DNA of 64,000 nt from Plectrocnemia conspersa. Its lineage: Eukaryota > Arthropoda > Insecta > Trichoptera > Polycentropodidae. Each line of letters starts with the position of its first letter. Position 1 is the stretch's first letter. The notes below the pieces were generated by a model. It was given only the letters and a program-made list of their open reading frames with translations, ran no database searches and was not told the DNA's origin. Positions 36,714 through 47,241 of this stretch are shown in pieces. Both the position numbers and the translations under genes were made by a program. The DNA is taken from NCBI GenBank assembly GCA_009617715.1, contig VTFK01000152.1, positions 2,757,617 through 2,821,616 on the forward strand, read 5' to 3'.

Positions 36714-37006
36714 AATCACAGTAGAGTCCGTCTCACTAAATACAACATTGGAATTCCTATTGTTGAAGAATTACCTGTCGGAGACAGGGATGATGAGGAG
36801 AGTGGATCATCATTTTTAACTCCAAGAATTCGTGCTGGTTCTGCATCCAGTGCAGCAAGTAAGGATTTCCGCAACACTGAATGTGATTTCAAGAAAAGCT
36901 CAAGACAGACTTAAAAAAAAAAGTTACAAAGAATTGTGTATGCTCCAGATTCAGACTCAAAAGATGATGTTGTCAGCAATGGTCATTTTGAAAAATGCTT
37001 TTCTTA
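36714..37006 (+). pseudogene. Coding-like extension downstream of the hAT relic
   Basis: Starting at the stop of the hAT frame, but shifted, a frame from 36714 reads HSRVRLTKYNIGIPIVEELP, VGDRDDEESGSSFLTPRIRA and GSASSAASKDFRNTECDF. After an A-run at about 36912-36921 and a shift it continues YAPDSDSKDDVVSNGHFEKC to a TAG at 37004-37006. The acidic and Ser-rich composition looks like a real protein tail. It is either the frameshifted C-terminus of this hAT protein or host sequence captured next to it. The family is unknown to me. Confidence 0.45.
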
Positions 37007-38757
37007 GTTTTGATTTTTGCCATTTTGAAACATGATACTAAGTTACATTAGTAAAATTCAAATAAACTACTTTTTGTAACAAATCGAAATTATGACGTTG
37101 AAACGTCAACGCTTATTGGAGCACAGCGAAATGATTTATTATATCCACGCGTTCGAAGAGTTGCGTTTTCCTTTGAGTCAAAAAAAAACTTTTCAATGGA
37201 ATCTGGTGTAGTAAAAAAGCATTTCTTTTTTGAACTGTTAAAAAAAATTCAAAAGGCGGAACGCTGGTAATACACGTGTCCGTGATATTTTTTTATATTT
37301 CAAAGCGTGAATTAATACAATTGTTAAAGTTGCACGTGGCGCGCGAAAAACTCGACCAAGCGAGCCATAAATTCAACTCGAATATTCACCTACTTTGATA
37401 CTTGCGAAAGAAGAGCTATAAATCGAAAAGTAAGGTGTACTTGTGGAAACCTCGACTTGCACAATTTTATACACATTTTTTTCTGGGACGACATAAGATA
37501 TAGCATTTTAAGACTATACGACACCGAGAAAGCTCTATATACTAACGCGGATAAGATTTTGAAACTATTAGAATATAACGTCGCTATGTCCAGTATTAAA
37601 AAATATAAAATGAAAACTGAGAAGACGTCCTTGAGCTGAAGCACCAGCCGAGGCAATTTGCCACCTCGAAAGTGAAATATTTTTCAGACTCAACGCTGAC
37701 AAACTGCCACTAATTGTGAGATTGTCGCTACTGCTGGACAAAAGAGAAAGGAAAAATGGGTCTAAAAAGATTAGGCTTTTAATTAATCATACCGCTTTAC
37801 AGCGGGACACTTTTTACCCAAATTAACATTCCCGCGTAAAATATGCGACGAGGCACGCCTATGTCGAGTTTGTTTCACATGAAAACACAACGAAAGAGAA
37901 TGAAAAAATAGAGCTCTGAAGGTATAATATATAATAGTATAACTATGTACGAAAGTAAAATGTAGATTACATTATTGTGTATTCGCTAAGTAACTCGTTA
38001 CGTGAACGTACACAAATGTATTTTATCGCTGCTTCTATATTTAACTATCATATAATATATGCGGGACCGGTTTTTAACGATATATTAAATATAACGTGAT
38101 ACACCCTTAAAATACAATAAGCTTTTCAAAAAATTGATAAAGCCGCTCACATTCCGATGGATTCGTACATTTATGTGGTGACTTCAAATAATGATGACTA
38201 AAATAGTTTTACACAACAGAAATTTTAGAACTGTCACAATATTATCGAAGGTGGAACCAATATAAACTGGTCCTTAACTGATTCCAACGCAATAGATAAA
38301 TATTAAAACAATACTATATAATACTATTGTTCTTTAACCCTTAAGTTACCGATCGCCGGAGTGGCCATCGGAACGATTAGACTGGAAACAGTCTATAAAA
38401 TATTATAATTATTTTCAAAACACAATAAAAATTGAAAAAACAGTAGGATACATATGGAATTCGAACCAAAGTCTTTCAGGTAATAGACGTCATACTATTT
38501 ATAAAACAAGTTTAAGAGCCAAAAGTAATATTGCAAATAAAAATTTAGCGGGTTTCCTTAATAGAATAAAAAAACACCTTTGTGCATTAAAAAATAAATT
38601 ATAATAGTATTTTTTTTTTTTGTTTATATTTATGTTATATTTTATATGTATGTTTTGATTATATTTGTTTATGATATTAATTAGCTATATTGGCTAAATA
38701 AATAAATAAAATTTAAATAACCGATCTCTAGTCGTAAATCACTCGTATTGCTGAAAA
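37007..38757. other. Intergenic or intronic DNA; possible retroelement tail near 38630-38720
   Basis: Near 38685-38722 a GGCTAAATAAATAAATAAAAT tract ends an AT-rich stretch, as at the 3' end of many insect non-LTR elements. Upstream, near 38463 on the minus strand, is a TTTGGTTCGAATTCC box like a tRNA B box. Either could mark a SINE or LINE end, but neither is conclusive. No gene seen. Confidence 0.3.
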
Positions 38758-38940
38758 CTACTCTTTGTTTGGAAAGGACAAAAAATAATTTCGTTTTTCC
38801 TTTAACCATTCAAAAAAACTACCATGAAATGCGTCTGAAATATCTTGACATCCATGATTTTCACAGTAAAGAATTTTGCGCAAAATTTCAACACTATTAC
38901 TATCTTTTACCGCATCACCTCGCGTAATTTGACTTTGATC
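38758..38940 (-). CDS. Candidate terminal exon, unknown protein
   Basis: After CAGTTTGTGTTCAG on the minus strand, a plausible splice acceptor, a frame stays open for about 60 codons to a TAG at 38758-38760. It reads DQSQITRGDAVKDSNSVEIL, LYCENHGCQDISDAFHG and SFFEWLKEKRNYFLSF. The composition is balanced (two Cys, several Asp, Glu, Gln, Trp) and unlike chance AT-rich frames. The part upstream is intron-like. I do not recognise the family; a transposon fragment is also possible. Confidence 0.35.
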   Translation of the reverse strand, partial: DQSQITRGDAVKDSNSVEILRKILYCENHGCQDISDAFHGSFFEWLKEKRNYFLSFPNKE

Positions 38941-40059
38941 AACTGAACACAAACTGTATTATTCATTTATTTACCATATCATGAAACAAAACACATAAAG
39001 TAAATTTTGTGAAAAAAAATATAAAGAGTTGATTGATAAAACATTTATGGAAAGAACCTTTTACCTATGTAGTTTAACCCTTATTTGCTTTTTTTAAAAG
39101 TTATTTTCTTGCTAGGGCTACGTCTTTTAACTCATAATCTTAGATTGTGTTATTAATTAATCATTAATCATTATTAAAATCCATATGCAATACTTCTTGC
39201 TATAGTTTCATTCCAATATCTCTATTATTTTTGGATACACGTGATTTTTAACAGCTTATAAAACCACAGTATTGATAGTGACAATAGCATACGGGTTACG
39301 TTATATCACGCATTTCTCAGAGTCCATGTTAACATGGGTTTTCAACCCATTTCACATTTTTATAAATTGTTGCTAAGTCAGTTTTGTAATCAGGGCTGTC
39401 TCTAGGGCGGCCCTCGCGGGCCATTCTCCAAAGTTAACCGGAAATATTTAATTGTATTGGTACACTGGGTGTACAGAGCCGCCCACCATAGCAGCCCCCA
39501 CGTATTAAATCGATACCGTCCGGATCACTCGTCTTTGCTACTGCCACGTTGTCGTCGACGTTTTGCCTCCGGGATACAAAAACTCTGAAAAAAGTTTAAA
39601 ATTTATATTTTCAGCTGCGGCTGACGTTTCGCCGAAACACACATAAACAAGATGATTCACCGCGGAGTTGCGTCAGAAACTGTCACACATCTCACTCGCT
39701 AAATTGTTTCAATTAGGTAATTATTGAAAACGTCATTGGAGTCGAGAGCAACGGTCAAATTTTTAACATATTTTTTTAACCTCCAGTCGGTGACAATTTA
39801 ACGGTTGGTTGTGTATAAAATAACTTCTAATTATCGGCAAATTTATTTTAAAATATATGTACTAAGCAGCTTATGAATCAATCCCTCTCTTAAACTGAAT
39901 CTTAGACTAGATATGATCTGTAGGCTTCTAACGTGTGTGCCATTTATAAACCTTTAATTTAAACATATCATATAATCTTATTCGAAGTAATTTTGTTACA
40001 TTTTCACCATTTCACTGATTTAATGCATTTTTTAATAAAATTTAATACCATTTTTCGTG
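38941..40059. other. Intergenic or intronic DNA, no gene recognised
   Basis: A GGGCTGTCTCTAGGGCGGCC patch near 39394-39425 resembles the end of a non-autonomous DNA element, but no partner end was found. Nothing else supported. Confidence 0.4.
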
Positions 40060-41154
40060 TTCGGTCGAGTTCGGTTCTGCCCGCTCTAAAATCTCTCGGA
40101 AGTTGTCCTAAGTTACCGAGAACGGGAGGTAAAGTGGGGGTAATTCAGTTGACTTGGCGAGCTTCGAGCGCTTCCGAACATTGTCGGCATATTTTTCGAG
40201 TCAAAGGGACCGAAATCGGAGCTGCTCTTTCGAGCGCGAGCGGTAAGATACTTCTCCTTTCGCTCTCTCGCGTGTTAAGTGACGAGAGTGAGAGAGATAT
40301 TGATATGATGTTTCGCAAACTGAGATAGAACAAGTAACTCTGTTCAATTTTAGTATACGCGTAGGCGTCATATGGTTAACACGCATCTCGATCGCTGCAT
40401 AGTGGTCACGTGGTCAAGTTTAATACCACATGATTATCGGGGACTTTAACAGACTCTTACTGACATCTTTGAATATTTTAAGGCACCAAAAGGGATTAAT
40501 TATATTTTTTATAGTATATTCTTCTAGCAGATATCGTTATTATATGTTTTTTCATATAAGATTAAATAATTAAAAAATAATTAGTGATACTTGATTTTGT
40601 TAAAAAAATCGTTTCGAATATCCTCATGTATTTTCCTAGATCGGTTTATATAAATGTCACACCATAACGAATTCTTATTTAGAACCGATGGCGACAAATT
40701 CTAGGATAGTGGCAGATGTGGTGTTCGTATTCTGAAATATCATTTTTATGCCTTATGGCATTTTGCAAAAGCCGACAAAGATTTTGCGTAAATTGAATAT
40801 TTACGACCGAAAAGTTTTCACTGATATTGTAGTGGTGAGTGCCCACACAAACTTTTATAATTATCAGTAGCGTAATTTTAATAATATGACAATTTAAAAA
40901 AATTGCGATTATTCGGCATATTTTTCGATCGCACACAAATATGCCAGCTATACGTGACAGGAACCGCCGTCCGGACGGCATATGAAATTTGTGGCAGTGT
41001 GTCGGCTACTCGGAAGTCGGCGACCTCGGTTCGGACAACTTACAGAGAGTGTAGTTCAGGCATAACATTAAACATAATTATTGATTCTTTACTAAATATG
41101 CTAGAAGCACTCCTTGAACGTGCGCCCTAATTTCCAGAGAGTGTAGTGCAGGCA
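40060..41154 (+). mobile_element. Harbinger-like non-autonomous element, copy C (left end missing, right end doubled)
   Basis: Similarity to copies B and D starts at TTCGGTCGAGTTCGGTTCTG, so the left terminal repeat and about 65 bp are missing. It contains the internal module (about 40215-40335) with CTCTCGCGTGTTAAGTGACG. The right end occurs twice: CAGAGAGTGTAGTTCAGGCA to 41062 and CAGAGAGTGTAGTGCAGGCA to 41154. Each is followed by TAA, with 65 bp of unrelated DNA between. Non-coding. Confidence 0.8.
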
Positions 41155-41416
41155 TAATAGATTTAGAAATATATTTTGGAACCGGGATTCATTTGTATGT
41201 AGATAAGTCACTTTGAACGTTTCGAATTAACCTGTTTGTGTAGAACAAACATATTCCAATTCAAGTCCCGAAATATGCGCGGTGTTGCCAAATTTCCAGC
41301 TGTTTGAATAACGTCCGTTACTCATAGGGCATTATATATTAATTAAGAAATTTGTAGCATTTGGCATGACTATTTGTGACCGAAATGATAATGGTATACA
41401 GAAGATGAGAAAGATT

Positions 41417-41760
41417 TTAAACCCTTGATTCATCGATACTGTAATGTTGAACAAAAGGTGAACAAAAATCGTTGCCTTTGCGGGTGTTTTTGAAGTTCGG
41501 AAATATAAGAAAGTCTGAAGGAGCAAGATCCGATGAATAGGGAGGGTGAGGTATCAATTCAAAGCCGCACCGACGAATTTCACCCACCGCAAGTGTTGAT
41601 GGGTATACAAGAGCGTTATCCTGATGGAACAGCACACCTTTCGTTAGCATTTTATATTTCTTCACGAAGTTGATGTAACAAGTAAGAGTAGTATTATCAT
41701 GTTATGGAAGGTACACCTTCCTTCGCATCCAAAAAACAGAACCCATCACAATTTATCTCT
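41417..41760 (-). pseudogene. Mariner transposase relic, C-terminal half
   Basis: On the minus strand the order is IVMGSVFW, the catalytic block GVLFHQDNALVYPSTLAVGE and then FELIPHPPYSSDLAPSDF. This is the mariner 'HQDNA' second Asp and 'HPPYSPDLAPSD' third Asp signature. An LFPN(L)K-like segment (IFPNFKNTRKGNDF) follows, and the frame runs to a stop at 41417. A stop separates the first block from the second. The N-terminal DNA-binding domain and first Asp are missing. On the plus strand, TTTTGAGACACCTCTTGTA near 41796-41814 resembles a mariner terminal repeat, with no partner found. Confidence 0.85.
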
Positions 41761-41864
41761 CCTCGTATATAATTAGATTGAACCGAATGGTTTTAATTTT
41801 GAGACACCTCTTGTAACACGATTCTGATTCAACACAGAAGCAACGTTCATATATTTCAACTTAA

Positions 41865-44800
41865 ATGTTCCAAAAACGCAACTCACACGCAATTAGTACT
41901 TTGATTGAAACCGGCACAATTAAAACGCTCGCAAATCATGACATCTCCATAATTCAGAGCGAGCGCTCTCGCAAAGCTCGACTAATCTGCGTTATGAAAC
42001 ACGTCACTGCCGAGTCTGCTCCTCTCTCTCGATTCTCCTCCTTGTGTATAAATAATGTAGATGCTGTGTGTGTACTCTGTAGATGTAGGGTACGCAGCAG
42101 CGAGATTATCGCGCATAAAGCGGTTCGTTTTGTATTTATGCTACCTCTCCCTTCGTATCGCCTAAACTCCCGATGGAGCTGCTTCCACGAGGTGATACAG
42201 ATGTCAACGTCTATCTCGAAATATGTTTATGCCGCTCTCTCCTCCACCTGAACGTATCCTATGTACACGCGTACGTATGTAATATTTCATATCTTGGTGA
42301 AGTAACGTCGATATATGCTGCATCGACTGCCATGATTTAGCCGCACGTACTCTACACGTTTCTATAGCATTAAATCAGGGGTATAGAAAATTTCCTTTTT
42401 TATGTAGGTAAGCGGAGTGCGAAGCGAAAAACGCGGGTATAATGGAAATATATATATAAATATATATACAGCGAATTTCTCCGCTGATTTAAATCGAATC
42501 GGTGACGCTTTGCCGCATGCGGAATGCGAATTGATGGTGTGACGAAAGGTTCACTTGCCTATGCACGAAATGAGTATTATATAATAACCATAAAACCTTA
42601 AACAGATAAAAAATATATTTACCGATTTTCATGATCCGTGTCCACGACGTTTCGCCAAAAATGTGTATTAGCATTATCATGTAATGGTTTATTATTTGGT
42701 TTAAAGACGCGCATCGATATTTTTGAATTTTACTGCTTAAAACACGGTAATGATACATGTTTCGCGTTTACATTCAAACTGAAGTGTTGATTGTATTTTT
42801 AGTTGATGATGATTAAAATGGCAGGTCTTCACTGGAATGTCAAGTTGTATTAGTGTCGACTGGATATTGTCATTATGTGTTCTTGTGATTCGCTAATGCA
42901 GTCCCTTGTCTCTTCAATATTCGTTTCTTACCGCGTCTTTGCCTCTATGACTGAGTATTCGAGACAGCTCTAACGAATCTCAGATGAAGACGTTTGCGAG
43001 CCAGTTGCATCGCTTCATGGATACACACGAAACATGTTTAATGGTGCCTTAAAATAGAAACGTTTCAGATGGTCTTTCCGGCGATTGATAATCAAAGGGT
43101 AGAAGAACAATAGTATTATGCGCAAGGTAGAATATATTATGTATCTAGCGCGCGTCTTTTCCAAACATTATTATTTCGTATGGGTAATTAACGTCTCGGG
43201 ACGAATGTGTCATTAAGTGGCCCGTGCAATATTTTAAAATATTATCGCAATTGTTTAGTCACGAGAACTTTCGTTGTAAAGAAATCCGTGTATAGCCTTA
43301 TTTTCTAAATAAATTTTCGTTTGTTCAAAATGGTCCTATAAATTATAACAAATTGTTCATGTAGTTAAAACTTCCACATTTATTTTAAAAAACACCTTAT
43401 TATAATAAAACACATTTTTGGCGTAACGTTGTGGACACGTGACAATAAAAAACAAATAGAAGATACAAAAAAATGTTATTTAATTAGCAATTTGATTGCC
43501 AAAATCTTAATTTATTTAATTGCGGAACCATTTTAACATATTTTCAACCGTTAATGTATAAAATAAACAATTTAAAACTAGAAATACAAAAAAATGTTTA
43601 GTAGAAGCTTTTATCGAGCATATATAACGTTTATTATATAGTTATCTCAAAAGTCCCGGCAACAAAAGGGTTAATGTAATGTTTTTCTTTTAATATTCCT
43701 TTAAATATTGGTTTAAATTCAGCTCCACATAACTATCGTTAAACACATCTTTGTGTTTGACAATTCACGCGATTTTTTTTAAGCCATGGAACAATTTTTT
43801 GGAGTTTTTAAAATCGCATATTTTACAGTTATATATTTTAAACTTCATAGGGTAGTTTCAATAACACAGAACTGGCGCTCTGTATACTTTTGAATTTTGA
43901 CTGAAAATGTATGTTTGTCATGGTTTTAAAACACTTTGTCATTGTCATTGTATTTTTGGAGAAAAAAAATCAGAACAGCAAGAAAACAAGTATGTATCTT
44001 TGTGGTTTTGTTTTATGTTATATTTAGATCATTACTGAGAAAGATTAATTTGAGTTACCCTAGTTTCTATTCTTCATAAATGGATAATTCGGGGATATTA
44101 AGTCTAAGAGACAATGAAACATATGCTTGGAATGGATATATTTATGTTAAAGACATGATTAATAATGAAGTATGGATTAAATTACTTGCATACAATTGCA
44201 TTTCGTCAACATGTTAATATTTGTAATCTTTAAGGGATAAGTATCTCGTTGTCAGGTACTTTAAATTGGTTTAGTATGACCTTATCCAAATCAGTGATTG
44301 TGTGATTGACCTGGTTGTCTAAATATTATATTGCATATCAATAAAACAAAACTTGTTTGTCATAGTTTCGCAACACGTGTTGCTATGAAGTATCTAAGAT
44401 GTTTAATATGGTAACCAGTTTGACATAGTTGAAAAACAAATCTGAATCAAACATGCGCCCCCGCTTTCTCGAGAAATTCCAAAAGCATAATTACCCCTAA
44501 CGAATCTCGCGCGTTTCGTGCTGAGAAAACATAACGCCGTAATTAATACGGCTAATGTGTTTTTAAATCAATTTCGTTACGTAAAAACAGCGGATCGAGC
44601 CACACCAGGCGCAGAGGTACATGCAGCTAGCAGTGAGGCGTTTTGTATACATTTTTTCCCCAACGCGACAAAACGATGAATAACGACCGGCGAGAATTAA
44701 TTTTCGTCCCGGCGAACCCTTTATACATCAAATCGGATTTTATTCTTTTCGAATCCGAGCCAACGATAAACTTTAAGGGGGTTTTAAACGAACGCAGACG

Positions 44801-45606
44801 AAAACGTAAATCCGGATATCCGCCCTGCACGTAAAATTCCGTACGGCCGTTTTTTTTATTTTATTTTTCGGGACCCCCATGGCCTATCTCAAAATATAAT
44901 GCCCAATATTTTGTATTCCCCCACGCGCCGGCTGCGACATCTTCCTCCCGGAGAATATATATCTAACGATCGGATGTATTGACAAAAAATATATGACCCT
45001 TTTACTGCAAGGAGGGATGATACCCTGGAAAATATCTACGACATACGTGAAATACGTTCGCGGCCCAGAACGCACGATTTACATTGCATTTGTGCTTTGG
45101 ACCCACCCTAAAGCCACCCGCCACTAGCATTAAATGGTCTCAGACAATATGTCCACTTGAGTCTGTCCTCAATAAAATATGCTTTCTATTCCGATTCTCT
45201 CTCTTTTTTTCTCCCTGTGTGTGTGTAACGTACACATGCTCTGTATTTGTTTTCAGTGTGTGGTCGGTAAGGTTTTAAATGGTGCGATTCAGAGGAAACT
45301 TTGCGTTAAGTTACACACACACAATGCGGACCTAATTAACGCTTCCGTTTAAAAGTTATAATTAAACTTGGGCTTTAAGCGTCAACATTCGGAGGACTGA
45401 GAGCAAAATTTGTCTTGGGCGTTGATTTGTCACATAATTAAGCGAGAAAACTAAAACATCCTAGGGCCAACTATACCTACATCTGTTTTCACAATATATT
45501 TACAGCATATATATTTTTTAAAAAGTAACATTACAAAAGACAACGGTGTGAAAAGTATCATCAACAATTAATTAGCATAAATCATCAGTTATGTGCTTTA
45601 CTATAT
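41865..45606. other. Intergenic or intronic DNA, no gene recognised
   Basis: A 128-codon frame (41865-42251) has no recognisable product and lies in a GC-richer tract. The regions 42100-43300 and 44460-45430 are GC-richer, perhaps regulatory. Short AT and GT microsatellites lie near 42449-42470 and 45218-45228. No RNA gene supported. Confidence 0.45.
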
Positions 45607-45819
45607 TTTTTTTAAATCTTCCGTTGTAACATAACTCAAATACAAATTGAACGCAATTAACATCTACTAAGTAAGTAGTGACACACCAGACTGAAAACAA
45701 TATCAGTAAATCAGAGAAATATATTTTATTTTTTATAAACTATTGTTACAGCTTAATATGCACGAACTTACTACATTTCTTTTATTACTTCATCCATGAG
45801 ATTAGAAAAATCTAAAAAA
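45607..45819 (-). repeat. Dispersed repeat 'X-Y', inverted copy
   Basis: Box Y (AAATCTTCCGTTGTAACATA) at 45607-45630 and the reverse complement of box X at 45789-45819 (TCATCCATGAGATTAGAAAA). This is a shortened, diverged, inverted relative of 35182-35570. Confidence 0.5.
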
Positions 45820-46186
45820 CCTAATATGTGATTATCGATCTTAATTATATTATATATTATAGTAATCACTAATTTTGATCTCTCAGACGCAAGAATAAGG
45901 GACGCGATCGCGGCTCTAGTGGCTCACAGCTGACAGTCACTGAGCATTGGCGGATTGTCGACACCGCCCCTATATGCTTGAATGAGTTGTCGCTACACCG
46001 AAAATGCAATGCAATAAATTATATCCTAACACTCTTAGAAAAAAGGCACCTATGATTCGTTAAATAATTGCTCAGAATTTTTACCACCGTGTTGTTTTTT
46101 TGTTAAAATTCAAAATTTTCGTTCGTTGTTTAAATTATTAGTCAAAATTATTTCACATAAATCACGCAAGAGACCAATCTCTCTAA

Positions 46187-47241
46187 TGCCTACACTACAC
46201 TCCCTGAAAGTTGGCTAAGGTTGGCCAAGGACGGAGAATATAGTGGGTTACTTCGGTCGAGTTCGAAAATCTCTCGGAAGTTGTCCGAGGTTACCGAGAA
46301 CGGAAGGTAAAGTGGGGGTAATTCAGTCGACTTGGCCAGCTTAGAGAGCTTCCGAACATTGTAGGCAAACGGACCGAAGTCGGAGCTGCTCTTTCGAGCG
46401 CGAGCGGTAAGATACTTCCCCTTTCGCTCTCTCGCGTGTTAAGTGACGAGAGTAAGAGAGATAATGATATGGTTTTTCGCAAACTGAGATAGAACGAGTA
46501 ACTCGGTTCAATTTCAGTATGCGCGTAGGCGTCCTATGATCAACACGCATGTCAAGCGCTGCATCGTAGTCACGTGGTCAAGTTATAATACTACATGCTT
46601 ATCGGGGACTTCAACAGACTCTTACTGACGTCTTTCAATATTTTAGGGCACCAAAAGGGATTAATTATATTTTTAATAGTATATTCTTCTAACAAATATC
46701 ATTTTTATATTTTTTTCATATAAAATTAAATAATTAAAAATTAATTAGTGGTACTTGATTTTGTTAAAAAAAATCGTTTCGAATATCCTTACGTATTTTC
46801 CTAGATCGGCTTATATAAATGTCACACCATAACGAATTCTTATTTAGAATCGATGGCGGCAAATTCTAGGATAGTCACAGATGTGGTGTTCGTATTCTGA
46901 AGTACCATTTTTATGCCTTATGGCATTTTGCAAAAGCCGACAAAGATTTTGCGTAAATTGAATATTTACGAAAACTTTTCACTGATATTGTATTGGTGAG
47001 TGCCCACACAAAATTAATAAAATGACAATTAAAAAATTGTGATTATTTGGCACATTTTTCGATCGCGCGCAAATATGCCAGCTGTACATGACAGCAGCCG
47101 CCGTGCGTATGTCATTCACGCCCGCCGTCCGGACGGCATATGAAATTTGTGGCAGTGTGGCCGCTACTCGGAAGTCGGCTACCTCAGCCGACTTCCGTTG
47201 AACTTCGGTTCGAACAACTACCAGAGAGTGTAGTGCAAGCA
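46187..47241 (+). mobile_element. Harbinger-like non-autonomous element, copy D (complete, long form)
   Basis: This 1055-bp element starts TGCCTACACTACACTCCCTG and ends CCAGAGAGTGTAGTGCAAGCA, flanked by TAA on both sides (46184-46186 and 47242-47244). It carries the internal module (about 46381-46498) with GAGCGGTAAGATACTTCCCC and CTCGCGTGTTAAGTGACGAG that copy B lacks. A 65-bp region near the right end (about 47000) is shorter than in the other copies. Non-coding, presumably moved by an enzyme encoded elsewhere. Confidence 0.85.

Noticed and set aside
41865..42251. 128-codon plus-strand frame as a gene
   Set aside because: No recognised domain, no splice or promoter context, and length within chance expectation for GC-richer DNA in a window of this size.
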